Assembly (NCBI GenBank): GCA_003164305.1
Contig: PLSZ01000080.1
Coordinates: 1 to 8,341, forward strand
Length of the DNA stretch: 8,341 bases
Reading direction: 5' to 3'
DNA from: Acetobacteraceae bacterium
GTDB taxonomy: Bacteria > Pseudomonadota > Alphaproteobacteria > Acetobacterales > Acetobacteraceae
The position numbers and the translations under genes are program-made. The notes under the pieces are model-generated. The model was not told where the DNA came from, ran no database searches, and saw nothing but the letters and a program-made list of their open reading frames with translations. Below, piece by piece: positions 7,052 to 8,341 of this stretch; within the stretch, counting starts at the first letter, position 1, and every line of letters starts with the position of its first letter.

Positions 7052-8341
7052 TCACGGATCGTTTCCCTTCGTCAGTCCGGCTTCGGCGTCGCGTGCCCGG
7101 GCGGCGGGATCGCGGGACGCCGGATCGCCCCAGCCGCCGCCTCCTCCGGACAGCACGTGGATCACGCTCCCTGGCGGCACGGGCACGTTGATTTCCTTGT
7201 TCTTCAACTTGCGCGGCGCGCCATTCGGGGGGAGCAACGTGTAATCGTGCGGCGCGCCGTCGTGGCCGCCAAGCATGCCCCGGGCGCCGTGCACGGTGCC
7301 CTCGCCCGCGGTGTTGGCCATCGCGACGCCATCGGTCTCGACTCGCAGTCGCATGTCGCCGCCATAACCGCCGCGATACTGGCCGTCTCCCGCCGAGTCC
7401 GGGCGATATTCATGCGTTTCGAACACCAGCGGAAAACGGCTTTCGGCGACCTCGATCGAGCCGAACTTGATGCCGCCGGCGGAATGCCATTCGCCGATGG
7501 TGGAATATCCGTCGCCGGAAGACGATCCGCCGCCACCGGGCCGCGCCTGAAACATGTGCCAGATGAAGCGCCGTCCGGTACGTGGATCGACGCCGTTCAA
7601 CGCGATCCGCAACCGCCGTCCCCATCCGCCCATCGCACGCTCCGGACAGGCCTGGGACAACGCGACGACGATCGCCTCGATGATCTCGTTCGAGCAATGA
7701 CTCGTGCACATCGTCACCGGCGCGCCTTCGCGAGCCCAAACGATGGTGCCTTCCTTCAGTATGACCTTCAACGGCCGGAACGCGCCGTCGTTTTTGGCGA
7801 TGTCGGGATCGAGCAAAAACGCGAAGGCGATCGCCACCGCGGATTGCGTGTTGGCATGCGAGGAATTGATGAACCCCGTCACCTGCGGATCGGATCCGCT
7901 GAGATCGACGGTGACGTCACTGCCTTGCTTCACGACATGCGCGCGGATCACGATGTTGGTCTTGTCGAAGCCGTCATCGTCCAGCACCGCCTCACCGTCG
8001 TAAACGCCATCCTTCCAGGTGGAAACTATGGATCGCGCGTGACGCTCGGCCGCGTCGAGCATTGCTTCGACGGCGGCTTCAAGGACCGGCGGACCGAATT
8101 CGGTGATCACCGCGGTCAGCCGTTGATGCCCCAGTTTCGCGGCGCCGATCTGCGCCGCGAGGTCGCCGCGGAAATCGCGCGGGTGGCGCACGTTCAGCGC
8201 CAGCATCTCCAACAGATCCTCACGCAGCACGCCATTTTCGGTCAGGCGCATGGGTGGGATTCGTAAACCTTCATGCCAGATCTCGGTCGCCGCGGGATTG
8301 TAAGCGCCGTGGGTCGCACCGCCGATATCGGAATGATGCGC
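7052..8341 (-). CDS. hyuB: Hydantoinase B/oxoprolinase family subunit B (HyuB-like), N-terminus beyond the window
   Basis: The reading frame is open to the window edge, giving 429 visible residues of a protein that is usually over 500 long, so the N-terminal part is missing. The visible part begins AHHSDIGGATHGAYNPAATE, then IWHEGLRIPPMRL, the family's conserved block. The ATG at 8251 is therefore the internal Met of that block, not a start. Further family segments are VTGFINSSHANTQSA, VTMCTSHCSNEIIEA, the Gly-rich PGGGGSSSGDG, EYRPDSAGDGQYRGG and the near-terminal VLSGGGGGWGDP. Subunit B works with HyuA and is thought to carry the site that acts on the activated substrate. The tail after GGGGGWGDP is short, ending AGLTKGNDP, where many homologues continue a little further. 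It precedes hyuA by 28 bp on the same strand, so they are almost certainly co-expressed. Confidence 0.93.
   Translation of the reverse strand, partial: AHHSDIGGATHGAYNPAATEIWHEGLRIPPMRLTENGVLREDLLEMLALNVRHPRDFRGDLAAQIGAAKLGHQRLTAVITEFGPPVLEAAVEAMLDAAERHARSIVSTWKDGVYDGEAVLDDDGFDKTNIVIRAHVVKQGSDVTVDLSGSDPQVTGFINSSHANTQSAVAIAFAFLLDPDIAKNDGAFRPLKVILKEGTIVWAREGAPVTMCTSHCSNEIIEAIVVALSQACPERAMGGWGRRLRIALNGVDPRTGRRFIWHMFQARPGGGGSSSGDGYSTIGEWHSAGGIKFGSIEVAESRFPLVFETHEYRPDSAGDGQYRGGYGGDMRLRVETDGVAMANTAGEGTVHGARGMLGGHDGAPHDYTLLPPNGAPRKLKNKEINVPVPPGSVIHVLSGGGGGWGDPASRDPAARARDAEAGLTKGNDP

Noticed and set aside
7157..8266. A 369-codon plus-strand open frame opposite hyuB
   Set aside because: It is an antisense shadow of an unambiguous HyuB coding region with no protein-like motifs of its own.

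Overview
This GC-rich, gene-dense window looks like an accessory catabolic region of a proteobacterium. An alphaproteobacterium is my best guess, from overall protein flavour and base composition only; nothing here is a taxonomic marker. I see no mobile element, RNA gene or CRISPR array. Seven protein genes fill almost every base, and the largest non-coding gap is 80 bp.

Layout: (1) At the left edge on the + strand is the C-terminal part of an HpcH/HpaI-type aldolase. (2) Converging on it is a tight minus-strand operon, read from right to left: a mandelate-racemase-like enolase-superfamily enzyme, an HSL-type alpha/beta hydrolase (4-bp ATGA overlap) and an acyl-CoA dehydrogenase (11-bp gap). 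(3) An 80-bp divergent control region (3694-3773) separates this operon from (4) a plus-strand luciferase-like flavin monooxygenase. (5) Converging on that gene, with one base between the stop codons, is a minus-strand hyuB-hyuA pair (hydantoinase/oxoprolinase family). hyuB runs off the right edge.

Working together (inference): the set combines oxygenation (luciferase-like), ATP-dependent ring opening or carboxylation/amidase chemistry (HyuAB), ester or lactone hydrolysis (HSL hydrolase), dehydration or racemisation of a hydroxy acid (enolase superfamily), acyl-CoA oxidation and retro-aldol cleavage. This is a plausible toolkit for degrading a cyclic or oxygenated organic compound. The substrate cannot be read from the sequence, and the set does not match a named pathway I know. 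No transport or regulatory gene is visible.

The points most worth a second look are: the acyl-CoA dehydrogenase, which by eye has neither of the two classical catalytic glutamates; the exact mandelate racemase active-site spacing in the enolase-superfamily protein; the small divergent control region, with a tandem 7-bp repeat and a possible hairpin presenting a Shine-Dalgarno sequence; and two convergent gene pairs with no room for terminators.
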